NCBI GenBank assembly: GCA_024234635.1
Contig: JACKNX010000011.1
Span: 1-64,000 of the forward strand
Origin: Pseudomonadales bacterium
Lineage (GTDB): Bacteria; Pseudomonadota; Gammaproteobacteria; Pseudomonadales; Azotimanducaceae
Reading direction: 5' to 3'
DNA length: 64,000 nt
This document shows, piece after piece, positions 7,621-15,578 of the stretch. The notes under the pieces are model-generated. The model was not told where the DNA came from. It worked only from the letters and a program-made list of their open reading frames with translations, and did not search any database. The translations under genes were made by a program, and so were the position numbers. How positions within the stretch are numbered: position 1 is the first letter of the stretch; every line of letters starts with the position of its first letter.

Positions 7621-9867
7621 TCAGGGACTGGTGCGCGTGATGCTCAGCGTGGCGGTAATGGCCCTGATACGCCTCATTACGCGCGCCAGGTGCGTGCGAT
7701 CGCGTACGCCGATGACAACCACCACGGAGGTGACATTGGCACTGCGTTCATCAACGGTGATGTTCTCGATGTTGGCGTCGGTGTCCGTGAGCGTGGCGGC
7801 CAGCTCGGCAATGACACCCTTCTGCCGCGTTACGTCGATGCGCAGCGCAGTTTCGAATTCGCCTTTTGTCGTCCCCGCCCAACGGGCCGGGATGATTTCG
7901 CTGGCTTTGCGTCGTCGGATCTCACTGATATTGGCACAGGTTTCCACGTGCACCACGAAGCCTTTGCCAGGTGTCATGTGGCCGACGATGGGATCACCTG
8001 GCACCGGACCGCAGCACCGTGCGTACTTGATCACCAGGCCCTCGCCGCCGCGGATATTGACGGGACCTTCCTGTTCGACGAACACCGCCTCGCGGGAAGG
8101 ATCGTCCGCGGAGATCAGGCGCTGTGCCACCACGTAGGCCATCTGGTCGCCGTTGCCGATGGCGGCGAGCAGATCGTTGAGCCGTCGGGCGCCGAATTCC
8201 TTGAGTACCTTGCGCAGACGACGGAAATCGAAGTCGTGGATGTTGCGATTGCCGCCGGCAAGCGAACGGTTGAGGAGCCGCTCGCCGAGCGCAATGGACT
8301 CCGACAGTTGCTGGTGCTTGAGGGAGTGGCGGATGGCGGAGCGTGCCTTGCCGGTGACGACGAACGTCAGCCACTCCGCATTTGGCCGCGCGCCCGGTGA
8401 GGTGCGGATTTCGACAAACTGTCCACTCTGCAGTTGCTGCGACAGCGGCGCCGGATTGCCGTCCACGAGGCAGGAGTTGCAGGTGTTGCCGATGTCGGTG
8501 TGAACGGCATAGGCGAAATCCACGGCACAGGCGCCACGCGGCAGTTCCATGATTTCACCCCTGGGCGTGAATACATAGACCTCGTCGGGAAACAGATCGA
8601 TCTTCAGGCTTTCAATGAACTCGATCGGATTGCCGGCGCGTTGCTGAAGCTCGAGCAGGTCTCTCACCCACTCGCGTGCGCGCCTTTGTGATGCATCGAA
8701 GTTGTCGGACTCGGACGCTTTGTACAACCAGTGCCCGGCGATACCGTGCTGGGCTACTGACTGCATGTGCTTGGTGCGGATCTGCACCTCGATCGGGAGC
8801 CCGTGCATGCTGAACAACGTGGTGTGCAGGGACTGGTAACCATTCGACTTGGGAATGGCTATGTAGTCCTTGAAACGACCAGCCATTGGTTTGTAGAGGT
8901 TGTGCACGACGCCCAGTGCACGGTAGCACTCGTCCACCTGCGAGACGATGATGCGGTAGCCGAAGACGTCCGTCAGTTTGCGGAACGATTTGTGCTGCGA
9001 GCGCATCTTCCGATAGATGGAGTAGATGTGCTTTTCCCGTGACTGCACGGTGGCCTGGATGCCTTCCTGCATGAGTGCGCGGGCGATGGACGTGCGGACT
9101 TCTTCCGTCAGTTCCTTGCGATGGCCGCGTGCGGCATTGACCGCTCGACTGATGCGGTCGGCGCGCAGCGGGTACAGCGCCTGGAAACCGAGGTCCTCGA
9201 ATTCCAGCTTCATGTGATGGATGCCCAGGCGATTGGCGATGGGCGCGTAGAAATCGAGTGTTTCCCGGGCAACGCGCTTGCGTTGCTCGTCGCTCATGAC
9301 TCCGATGGTGCGCATGTTGTGCAGACGGTCGGCCATCTTCACCATGATGACGCGGATGTCCTTGGCCATCGCGAGCGCCATCTTCTGGAAGTTCTCGGCT
9401 TGGGCTTCGAGGCGGGTCTTGAAAATCTTCGACAGTTTGGAAACGCCGTCCACCAGTTCCGCCACCGGCTGCCCGAACAGGCTGGCGATGGTGGCTTTGT
9501 CGATCTTCGTGTCCTCGATGACGTCATGGAGCAGCGCGGCCATCAGTGACTGATGGTCCATGCGCATGGACGCCAGGATTTCGCTCACCGCCAGTGGATG
9601 CGTGATATAGGCATGGCCGGTGCGACGCCGCTGCCCCGCATGCGCCTTCTCCGCATAACGGTAGGCTGCTTCCACCTCGTTTATCTGTGCGGCATCCAGA
9701 TAGTTGACCAGCTGGTTATCGCGCAGGGCTTCAAAAGTGACGGGCGCGGCAACGGCGTCCGTGCGGGCGCGCTCGGCCAGCCGGGTGACAAAATAGGAAC
9801 CGCTATGTTTGGGCGCGGGCGGGGGCTGCGTCAGCCCCGGGCCGTCAGAGGTCGCCGAACCCCTCAT
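7621..9867 (-). CDS. spoT: bifunctional (p)ppGpp synthetase/hydrolase SpoT
   Basis: Sets the level of the alarmone (p)ppGpp. The protein of 748 residues has, in order: an HD hydrolase domain with ITHPLAV and the HDVIEDT metal motif (114-120), so hydrolysis should be intact; a synthetase domain ending in EVQIRT and GIAGHWLYK; a TGS domain starting at FPDEVYVFTPRGEI; and a C-terminal ACT domain with RIDVTRQKGVIAELAATL. The only ATG gives an N-terminal extension of about 40 residues, rich in proline and charge, relative to E. coli SpoT and overlaps rpoZ by 23 bp. It follows rpoZ, as in most Gammaproteobacteria. Confidence 0.95.
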   Translation of the reverse strand: MRGSATSDGPGLTQPPPAPKHSGSYFVTRLAERARTDAVAAPVTFEALRDNQLVNYLDAAQINEVEAAYRYAEKAHAGQRRRTGHAYITHPLAVSEILASMRMDHQSLMAALLHDVIEDTKIDKATIASLFGQPVAELVDGVSKLSKIFKTRLEAQAENFQKMALAMAKDIRVIMVKMADRLHNMRTIGVMSDEQRKRVARETLDFYAPIANRLGIHHMKLEFEDLGFQALYPLRADRISRAVNAARGHRKELTEEVRTSIARALMQEGIQATVQSREKHIYSIYRKMRSQHKSFRKLTDVFGYRIIVSQVDECYRALGVVHNLYKPMAGRFKDYIAIPKSNGYQSLHTTLFSMHGLPIEVQIRTKHMQSVAQHGIAGHWLYKASESDNFDASQRRAREWVRDLLELQQRAGNPIEFIESLKIDLFPDEVYVFTPRGEIMELPRGACAVDFAYAVHTDIGNTCNSCLVDGNPAPLSQQLQSGQFVEIRTSPGARPNAEWLTFVVTGKARSAIRHSLKHQQLSESIALGERLLNRSLAGGNRNIHDFDFRRLRKVLKEFGARRLNDLLAAIGNGDQMAYVVAQRLISADDPSREAVFVEQEGPVNIRGGEGLVIKYARCCGPVPGDPIVGHMTPGKGFVVHVETCANISEIRRRKASEIIPARWAGTTKGEFETALRIDVTRQKGVIAELAATLTDTDANIENITVDERSANVTSVVVVIGVRDRTHLARVMRRIRAITATLSITRTSP

Positions 9868-10117
9868 CTGGAGAACCGAACGGTACGATCACCGGCTCAT
9901 CCTCGACGTGAATCTCGAGGTCGTCAAGCTTTTCGTCGGAGATCAGTCCGGCGGCGATCTCCCGCAGGGCAATGACCGTCGGTTTGTCGTTTTCTTCCGG
10001 AACCAGGGAGTACGCGCCGTAGGCGCGCAGCTGGCGGGCCCGCCGGGTAGCCAGCATCACCAGCTCGAAGCGGTTTTCCACGTGGTCCAGACAGTCTTCA
10101 ACGGTGATACGTGCCAT
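9845..10117 (-). CDS. rpoZ: DNA-directed RNA polymerase subunit omega
   Basis: Omega helps fold and assemble the beta' subunit and forms part of a ppGpp-binding site on RNA polymerase. The 90-residue protein begins with the canonical MARITVEDCLDHVENRFELV and carries RRARQL, then NDKPTVIALREIAAG, the conserved omega core. It sits between gmk and spoT on the same strand, the standard gammaproteobacterial order, and its 3' end overlaps the spoT start by 23 bp. That links translation of omega and SpoT. Confidence 0.97.
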   Translation of the reverse strand: MARITVEDCLDHVENRFELVMLATRRARQLRAYGAYSLVPEENDKPTVIALREIAAGLISDEKLDDLEIHVEDEPVIVPFGSPDEGFGDL

Positions 10118-10157
10118 AAAAAGGGGGAGGGGCGGTTGAAAGAGCGCGCGAGTTTAC

Positions 10158-10796
10158 TCAAGCGGCGCTTGACGTGTCCAGCAAAGCCGAGAGACGGGGG
10201 CCAAGGGCTGCGGCCTGGGGGGCGCGCTTCAGACGCTCCGCGCGGACGATGGCGATGAGATCGTTGGTTGCCCTCTCGAAGTCGTCGTTGACCACCAGGT
10301 AGTCGTATTCCGTGCAGTGGGACATCTCCTCGACCGCCTTCGATAGCCGCTGACGGATCACGTCATCGCGGTCCTCGCCTCGCGAGCGCAACCGCTGTTC
10401 CAGGGTGGCCCGGTCGGGCGGCAGGATGAAGATGCCGATGGCGGCCGGGATGAGCCGGCGAACCTGCTGGGCACCCTGCCAGTCGATTTCCAGGATCAGG
10501 TCGGTGCCTGCCGCAAGAGGCCCTTCGACGCTGGACAGCGCCGTGCCGTAGTAATTGCCGAAAACGTCGGCATGTTCGAGAAAAGCGCCGTCGCTCACCA
10601 TGCGGCTGAAGGTGGGAACATCCACGAAGTGATAGTTCACACCGTTCTCTTCGTTGCCCCGGCGTGCGCGGGTGGTGTGGGAGATGCTCACCGCCAGGTT
10701 GGCGGAGCGTTTCATGAGGGCCGCCAGCAGTGAAGTCTTGCCGGCACCTGAAGGCGCCGACACCATAAACAGGACGCCGGGTCGTTGGGGGTTCAT
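10158..10796 (-). CDS. gmk: guanylate kinase
   Basis: Phosphorylates GMP to GDP with ATP in the cytoplasm. The 212 residues include the P-loop SAPSGAGKTSL (13-23), the SHTTRARRGNEENGVNYHF GMP-binding segment (about 39-57), and the EIDWQGAQQVR motif. Length is normal. Its ATG overlaps the yicC stop (ATGA), and rpoZ follows 40 bp downstream, giving the common yicC-gmk-rpoZ-spoT order. Coupling to spoT makes sense because guanylate kinase is a ppGpp target in many bacteria, though not all. Confidence 0.97.
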   Translation of the reverse strand: MNPQRPGVLFMVSAPSGAGKTSLLAALMKRSANLAVSISHTTRARRGNEENGVNYHFVDVPTFSRMVSDGAFLEHADVFGNYYGTALSSVEGPLAAGTDLILEIDWQGAQQVRRLIPAAIGIFILPPDRATLEQRLRSRGEDRDDVIRQRLSKAVEEMSHCTEYDYLVVNDDFERATNDLIAIVRAERLKRAPQAAALGPRLSALLDTSSAA

Positions 10797-11653
10797 TCGA
10801 CGTTCTGCACCTGCTCGCGAATCTGCTCCACGATGACCTTCAGATCGACCACGCGCTGGGAAATTTCGGCATTGGCGGACTTGGCGCCCAGGGTATTGGT
10901 CTCGCGGTTCATTTCCTGGGTAAGAAAATCCAGCCGGCGACCATGGGGGCCACCGGCGCGCATGGCGCTGCGGAACTCTTCCACGTGGATGCCGAGCCGG
11001 TCCAGTTCCTCGGCCACGTCGCCGCGCTGGGCCAGCAGGGCTACTTCCTGTTCCAGGCGCAGGGGGTCGATGTCCACGCCGAGCTCCGCGACCCGTTGCC
11101 GGAGTTTGACCAGCAGGTCCTGATTGGCCTGCGCGGTCAGTGGTCGCAGGGCATCGAGATGCGCATCGATGGCGTCCAGGCGCTCGACGATGGTCGAACG
11201 AATGGCGCTGCCCTCCCGCTGACGGTGCTGCAGGAGCTCACCGAGCGCGGCCTCGAACAGTTCGTTGGCCTGTTGCAGCAGTGCTTCGTCCTCGGCGTGG
11301 GCGTCCATCAGTACGCCGGGCCACTTCATCAACTCCAGCGGGCTGACTGCGCCGATCTCGGGAGCGTCGCGGCGGACCTGTTCCAGCGACGCCAGTAGCT
11401 GCAGCAGCAGAGAGCGGTTGATATCGAAGGCGCCTTCACGAAGCGCGCGGTCGTAACGCAGCACGGCGTCGAACTTGCCGCGCTTGAGGTGCGTGCGCGC
11501 GGTATCGCGCAGCGACTGTTCCAGTGCGCGAAACGCATCCGGCAGCCGGAACTGGGTTTCCAGGTAACGATGATTGACGGTGCGTAGCTCCCAAACGAGG
11601 TGGAAGCGGGCGTGGTCCCCCTGGGCGCGGGCGAATGCGGTCATGCTCTGCAT
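10793..11653 (-). CDS. yicC: YicC family endoribonuclease
   Basis: Members of this family act as endoribonucleases, for example on the small RNA RyhB in E. coli. The start at 11653 gives the family-typical MQSMTAFARAQ; an ATG 24 bp upstream would add eight unrelated residues. The protein of 286 residues carries the N-terminal YicC domain with WELRTVNHRYLETQFRLPDA, a long helical middle, and the C-terminal DUF1732 with RLDFLTQEMNRETNTLGAKS, which is highly conserved and contains likely catalytic acidic residues. It is first in the minus-strand run leading into gmk. Confidence 0.92.
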   Translation of the reverse strand: MQSMTAFARAQGDHARFHLVWELRTVNHRYLETQFRLPDAFRALEQSLRDTARTHLKRGKFDAVLRYDRALREGAFDINRSLLLQLLASLEQVRRDAPEIGAVSPLELMKWPGVLMDAHAEDEALLQQANELFEAALGELLQHRQREGSAIRSTIVERLDAIDAHLDALRPLTAQANQDLLVKLRQRVAELGVDIDPLRLEQEVALLAQRGDVAEELDRLGIHVEEFRSAMRAGGPHGRRLDFLTQEMNRETNTLGAKSANAEISQRVVDLKVIVEQIREQVQNVE

Positions 11654-11826
11654 GGTTGCGATTCTATCCCACAACATTCATGAACTGCCTAGGGGCCGTG
11701 CGTTCCAGGCAAACCAGGGGGCCTGTGTTCCCCAGTCGGCTCGATTCAGAATCGCAGCTCCGTGAATTGTTCTGCCAGGCGGATACCCGCCTTTGGATGC
11801 GACCGCTTTTTTCGATCCAACGAAAA

Positions 11827-11853
11827 TTTGGCGGCGTGGTGCAGGGGTATACT
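11827..11853 (+). promoter_or_regulatory. possible rph-pyrE promoter
   Basis: A near-consensus -10 box TATACT lies at 11848-11853, 36 bp before the rph ATG. The best upstream partner, TTTGGC at 11827-11832, is only 15 bp away, so the -35 is poor. It lies in the yicC/rph divergent gap and no other good pair was seen there. Confidence 0.4.
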
Positions 11854-11889
11854 GCGGCGTCCAGATTCAGGCGATATAAGGAAGAGGTC

Positions 11890-12600
11890 ATGCCACGTCC
11901 AAGCGGCCGCCAGCCCGATGACATGCGCGATGTTTCGTTGCAGCGGGGATTTACCCGCCATGCGGGTGGTTCCGTCCTCGCCTCATTTGGCGATACCCGC
12001 GTGCTGTGCACGGCGTGCGTCGAAAACGGTGTGCCTTCGTTCCTGCGCGGCAGCGGCCAGGGCTGGTTGACGGCGGAATACGGCATGCTGCCAGGTGCAA
12101 CCCATACCCGCTCGGACCGGGAGGCCGCCCGGGGCAAGCAGAGCGGGCGAACGCAGGAAATTCAGCGCCTCATCGGCCGCAGCCTGCGTGCGGCGGTAGA
12201 CCTCGGACGTCTCGGCGAGCGCACGGTGAAGATCGACTGCGATGTGTTGCAGGCTGATGGGGGCACGCGCACGGCGTCCATTACGGGCGCCTCGGTTGCG
12301 GTGTTCGACGCACTTGCGGCAAATGGTCTTCAGGCCGCATTCAGAGAATTTGTGGCTTCTGTCAGTGTCGGCATCTGGGACGGCCAGCCCGTTCTGGATC
12401 TGGACTACGCGGAAGACAGCAAGGCGGGATCTGACATGAACATCGTTATGCTCGAAACGGGCGGGCTGGTCGAAGTACAGGGCACTGCGGAAGGCGCAAC
12501 GTTCACACGCCGTGAACTCGACGCGCTGCTGGATCTTGCGGAGGCTGGCATCGGTGGGCTCATCCGACACCAGCGTGAAGCGGTGGGTGGGAGAAAATAA
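11890..12600 (+). CDS. rph: ribonuclease PH
   Basis: Phosphate-dependent 3'-5' exoribonuclease that trims tRNA 3' ends. The 236-residue protein begins MPRPSGRQPDDMRDVSLQRG, includes the FGDTRVLCTACVE segment, and has the family signature with SDREAARGKQSGRTQEIQRLIGR (about 78-100) plus a GSDMNIVMLETGGLVEVQGTAEG region. The ATG at 11890 has a GGAAGAGG ribosome site. The stop TAA shares its last A with the pyrE start (TAATG), so the two genes are coupled as in E. coli and pseudomonads. Confidence 0.96.
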   Translation: MPRPSGRQPDDMRDVSLQRGFTRHAGGSVLASFGDTRVLCTACVENGVPSFLRGSGQGWLTAEYGMLPGATHTRSDREAARGKQSGRTQEIQRLIGRSLRAAVDLGRLGERTVKIDCDVLQADGGTRTASITGASVAVFDALAANGLQAAFREFVASVSVGIWDGQPVLDLDYAEDSKAGSDMNIVMLETGGLVEVQGTAEGATFTRRELDALLDLAEAGIGGLIRHQREAVGGRK

Positions 12601-13271
12601 TGAGCGCGCTGGTGGGGTGGAAGCGGGAGTTCATCTCGCTGATGGTGGAACAGGGGGTGCTGCGGTTCGGCGATTTCACCCTGAAGAGCGGTCGGCGCAG
12701 CCCCTACTTCTTCAATCTGGGTGCAGTCTCCACCGGTTCGGCGCTGGCGCGCATGGGCGATGGGTATGCGCAGGCCTTCCGGGACCAGGCTGTTCGCTGC
12801 GATGGACTGTTCGGACCCGCCTACAAAGGCATCCCGATCGCCACGGCCATGGCAATAGCGCTGGCGCGCGGGACGCCGGCCATCGATCTGCCCGTGGCGT
12901 TCAATCGCAAGGAAAAGAAAGCGCATGGCGAAGGTGGTCAGCTTATCGGCGCACCGCTTCGGGGGCGGGTGCTCATCGTGGATGATGTCGTTACCGATGG
13001 TGCCGCCAAACTGGAGTCCAAGGCCATGATCGAAGGCGCCGGCGCCGAGCCCTGCGGCGTGCTGATTGCGCTGGATCGTCAGGAGTATCTCGACGGCCGC
13101 CGTATCACCGCCGCGCAGGCGCTCGAGGCAGATCATGGTCTGCCTGTAATCAGCCTCGTGAATCTCCAGGATGTGATCAGCTACCTTGACGCGCCGGAAT
13201 GCCCTGTCGAAGATCGGCTCGCCCTGTGTGAAACCATTCGCCGCTATCAGCGGCTCTACTGCGTGACATGA
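12600..13271 (+). CDS. pyrE: orotate phosphoribosyltransferase
   Basis: Joins orotate to PRPP to make OMP in pyrimidine synthesis. Normal length (223 residues). Visible are FTLKSGRRSPYFFNLG near the N-terminus, the FNRKEKKAHGEGG flexible catalytic loop (101-113) with its lysines, and the PRPP-binding motif VLIVDDVVTDGAA (124-136). It starts on the last base of the rph stop, and the next gene overlaps its stop by 4 bp, so three genes form one operon. Confidence 0.97.
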   Translation: MSALVGWKREFISLMVEQGVLRFGDFTLKSGRRSPYFFNLGAVSTGSALARMGDGYAQAFRDQAVRCDGLFGPAYKGIPIATAMAIALARGTPAIDLPVAFNRKEKKAHGEGGQLIGAPLRGRVLIVDDVVTDGAAKLESKAMIEGAGAEPCGVLIALDRQEYLDGRRITAAQALEADHGLPVISLVNLQDVISYLDAPECPVEDRLALCETIRRYQRLYCVT

Positions 13272-13915
13272 AACGGAATACGCTCGCTCGCGGGACATCG
13301 ATCCGGTCTGCCCGTTTCGCGCAGTGGGTGGTTCTCGCCTGCCTGATGCTTTCCGTCAGCGAGTCCTGGTCCGCTGGTCGCCTCTATCGTTTCGTCAATG
13401 GCGATGGCAGGACGGAAATATCAAGCAGCATTCCCAATGACCGCGTAAAGCACGGGTATGACGTACTGGATGAGACCGGTCGTGTGCTGCAACGCATTCC
13501 GCCGCAGCTGACGGAAGCGCAGATCGAGGAAAAGCGCGCGCTGGAAGCGGCGCACCGGGAGTGCGAGGAAAACTGGCGACGCGTTTCCGCGATGTATCAG
13601 ACGGAAGCCGATATCGATCGGGTAAAGCGGCAGAATCTTGACGCGCAGGACACCGCCATTGCCAATGAGCAGGCGAACCTGCTGGTAGCCCGCAACCAGC
13701 ACGATGAGCTGCTGTCGCAGGCGGCGCGCATGGAGCGGGCCGGCAGTTCGCTCTCCACGATGCTCATTCAGAACATCGAGCGGGCCAGCAGCCAGATCAA
13801 GGTCCTGGAGGGCAGCATCCGCAGCCGGGAAGCTGCCAAGCAAGCTATCGAAGCGCGTTTCGAGGCGGAGCGCGACGCATTCAGACAGGGCGAGTGCCCA
13901 GCACCGCCTGGCTGA
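13268..13915 (+). CDS. secreted DUF4124-like protein with coiled coil, function unknown
   Basis: A 215-residue exported protein. Residues 1-36 form a signal peptide ending near SWSA. Residues 37-75 (LYRFVNGDGRTEISSSIPND) resemble the DUF4124 domain, a short beta-sheet module common in gammaproteobacterial periplasmic proteins. Residues 80-205 are charged and helical, rich in E, R, A and Q, and look like a long coiled coil. The ATG overlaps the pyrE stop (ATGA), so it is the third gene of the rph operon. Its 3' end overlaps slmA on the other strand by 35 bp. No enzymatic motif is visible. Confidence 0.8.
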   Translation: MKRNTLARGTSIRSARFAQWVVLACLMLSVSESWSAGRLYRFVNGDGRTEISSSIPNDRVKHGYDVLDETGRVLQRIPPQLTEAQIEEKRALEAAHRECEENWRRVSAMYQTEADIDRVKRQNLDAQDTAIANEQANLLVARNQHDELLSQAARMERAGSSLSTMLIQNIERASSQIKVLEGSIRSREAAKQAIEARFEAERDAFRQGECPAPPG

Positions 13916-14501
13916 GAAGCCGCCACTGCTCTTCCCAACCCGCCGTAGGCGGGTTTCTGAATTCTCCGCGCACGAACTGGTTTATACGCCCTTCCGCCGC
14001 GGCCAACAGCAGATTGGCGCCCACCGCGGCGGGCGTCACAGGCATGCCAGTCTGTGCTTCCTGATGCGCGCGCAGACTCTGCCGAAGGTGAGCTTCCAGC
14101 CGGTCGAATACCTGCCTCATGCGGGCACGCAGGCGTTCCGTCTCCCCCTGCAATGCGTCACCGACGAGCAGACGCGCAAAACCGGGGTTGCGCTCCGCGA
14201 ACGACAGAATCAGCCAAAGGATGGCGCCGCACTGCTCCTGCGGTGCCAGCGCGTCTCCGTCGTCGTCGGCTTCGCCGCGCTGAAAGCGATTGATGCGTGA
14301 GAACAGGCTCTCCTCGATGAACTCGATGAGACCTTCGAACATGCGTGCCTTGCTCGGAAAGTGGCGATACAGGGCGGCTTCGGAAACACCAACCTCACGG
14401 GCGAGATTTGCCGTTGTGATGCGCGCGCCGGGATTGGCCTGCAGCATCATGGCCAGCGACTGCAGTATCTGCTGCTTGCGGTTGATCTTTTCCCTTGGCA
14501 T
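13881..14501 (-). CDS. slmA: nucleoid occlusion factor SlmA (TetR family)
   Basis: DNA-binding protein that blocks FtsZ ring formation over the nucleoid. The 206 residues carry an N-terminal TetR helix-turn-helix (about 8-55), with ITTANLAREVGVSEAALYRH followed by FPSKARMFEGLIEFIEESLF, the sequence typical of SlmA rather than metabolic TetR repressors. The C-terminal part is helical with INQFVRGEF, also SlmA-like. The position beside pyrE is conserved in Gammaproteobacteria. The last 35 bp overlap the opposing DUF4124-like gene, and that overlap holds a terminator-like hairpin. Confidence 0.93.
   Translation of the reverse strand: MPREKINRKQQILQSLAMMLQANPGARITTANLAREVGVSEAALYRHFPSKARMFEGLIEFIEESLFSRINRFQRGEADDDGDALAPQEQCGAILWLILSFAERNPGFARLLVGDALQGETERLRARMRQVFDRLEAHLRQSLRAHQEAQTGMPVTPAAVGANLLLAAAEGRINQFVRGEFRNPPTAGWEEQWRLLSQAVLGTRPV
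13937..13960 (+). terminator. intrinsic terminator for the rph-pyrE operon, inside slmA
   Basis: AACCCGCC (13937-13944) and GGCGGGTT (13948-13955) form a perfect 8-bp, GC-rich stem with a GTA loop, followed by TTTCTGAATT. It starts 22 bp after the stop of the DUF4124-like gene and lies wholly inside the coding 3' end of slmA, where it encodes part of a NPPTAGW stretch. Confidence 0.7.
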
Positions 14502-14562
14502 GTGCGCGTGCTCTCTTGTTGACTGGTCTCGGCTTTATTCGCGTCTGCGATGCAAGCCTGCC

Positions 14563-14579
14563 GGCGAGCTCAGCTCGCT
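14563..14579. repeat. small palindrome, possible diverged copy of the interspersed repeat
   Basis: GCGAGCT (14564-14570) and AGCTCGC (14572-14578) form a 7-bp hairpin with a single-base centre in the slmA/argB gap. On the minus strand it follows CATGGA and is followed by a GCAGGC...CATCGCA pattern that resembles the repeats at 22.9 and 28.6 kb. The resemblance outside those words is weak. Confidence 0.35.
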
Positions 14580-14686
14580 CCATGAATCTGCCGCCTTGTC
14601 ACGCTGCGCATCCGGTCTGGCATCTCTGCAGGGCGGGGAACGCCGGCTTGCGCGAGTTCCCTTGAATGCGTGCGTGAAGTTTTCCG

Positions 14687-15568
14687 TCAGCTGATCTTTG
14701 TACCTACGCCACTGTCCGTGAATATTTCCAGCAGCAGCGCGTGCGAGACCGTGCCGTCGATGATCTGCACGCTGCCGACCCCGCCGGTGAGTGCCTGCAG
14801 GGCACATTCGACCTTGGGCAACATTCCGGAGCCGATGACCCCTTCCTCGATCAGCCGCGTCACGTCCTGACGCGACAGTTCGCTGATCGTGCGCTTCCCG
14901 GCATCCAGTACGCCCGGCGTGTTCGTGAGCAGCACCAGCTTCTCGGCGCCGAGGTATTCGGCAACCTTGCCCGCCACGGTGTCGGCGTTGATATTGTAGG
15001 ACTCGCCGTGTTCACCAACGCCGATTGGCGCAATGACGGGAATGAAGCCCGAACGAATCAGCGTGGTGATGATATCCGTCTGCACGTTGACAATTTCGCC
15101 AACGTTACCGATGTCGATGATTTCGGGGGCATCCAGCCCTGGCGTATGGCGTTCAATCTTGAATTTGCGCGCCTGGATGAGATTGCCATCCTTGCCCGTG
15201 ACGCCAACGGCGCGCCCGCCGTGCTGGTTGAGCAGGGAGACGATGTCCTGGTTCACAAGCCCGCCAAGCACCATTTCCACGACGTCCATGGTTTGTTCAT
15301 CGGTGACGCGCAGGCCATCGACGAACCGGGACTCGATGTTCAGCCGCTTGAGCAGTTCGCCGATCTGCGGCCCGCCGCCGTGTACCACGACGGGGTTGAG
15401 CCCCACCAGTTTCAGCAAAACCACGTCCTGGGCGAATTCGATGGTGAGTTGGTCCTCGATCATCGCGTTGCCGCCATACTTCACTACTACCGTGGCACCC
15501 TGGAACTTGCGGATGTACGGCAGTGCCTCGATGAGGACGTGCGCGGTGGTGGCGGGGTTATTCATCAT
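14687..15568 (-). CDS. argB: acetylglutamate kinase
   Basis: Phosphorylates N-acetylglutamate in the second step of arginine synthesis. The 293-residue protein has the amino acid kinase fold markers: VVVKYGGNAMIED near residue 30, VVHGGGPQIGELLKRL near 67, and a C-terminal GMLPKVECALQALTGGVGSVQIIDG segment. Two adjacent ATGs (15568 and 15565) fit; an upstream ATG would add 26 unrelated residues. It lies 10 bp after algC on the same strand, the order seen in pseudomonads. The family is often feedback-inhibited by arginine, which cannot be judged here. Confidence 0.95.
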   Translation of the reverse strand: MMNNPATTAHVLIEALPYIRKFQGATVVVKYGGNAMIEDQLTIEFAQDVVLLKLVGLNPVVVHGGGPQIGELLKRLNIESRFVDGLRVTDEQTMDVVEMVLGGLVNQDIVSLLNQHGGRAVGVTGKDGNLIQARKFKIERHTPGLDAPEIIDIGNVGEIVNVQTDIITTLIRSGFIPVIAPIGVGEHGESYNINADTVAGKVAEYLGAEKLVLLTNTPGVLDAGKRTISELSRQDVTRLIEEGVIGSGMLPKVECALQALTGGVGSVQIIDGTVSHALLLEIFTDSGVGTKIS

Positions 15569-15578
15569 GTTTTGTTGA

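Noticed and set aside
11780..11810. GGCGG-ATAC-CCGCC hairpin near yicC/rph as a terminator
   Set aside because: Five-pair stem upstream of both divergent genes with a weak T-run, so it ends no transcript.
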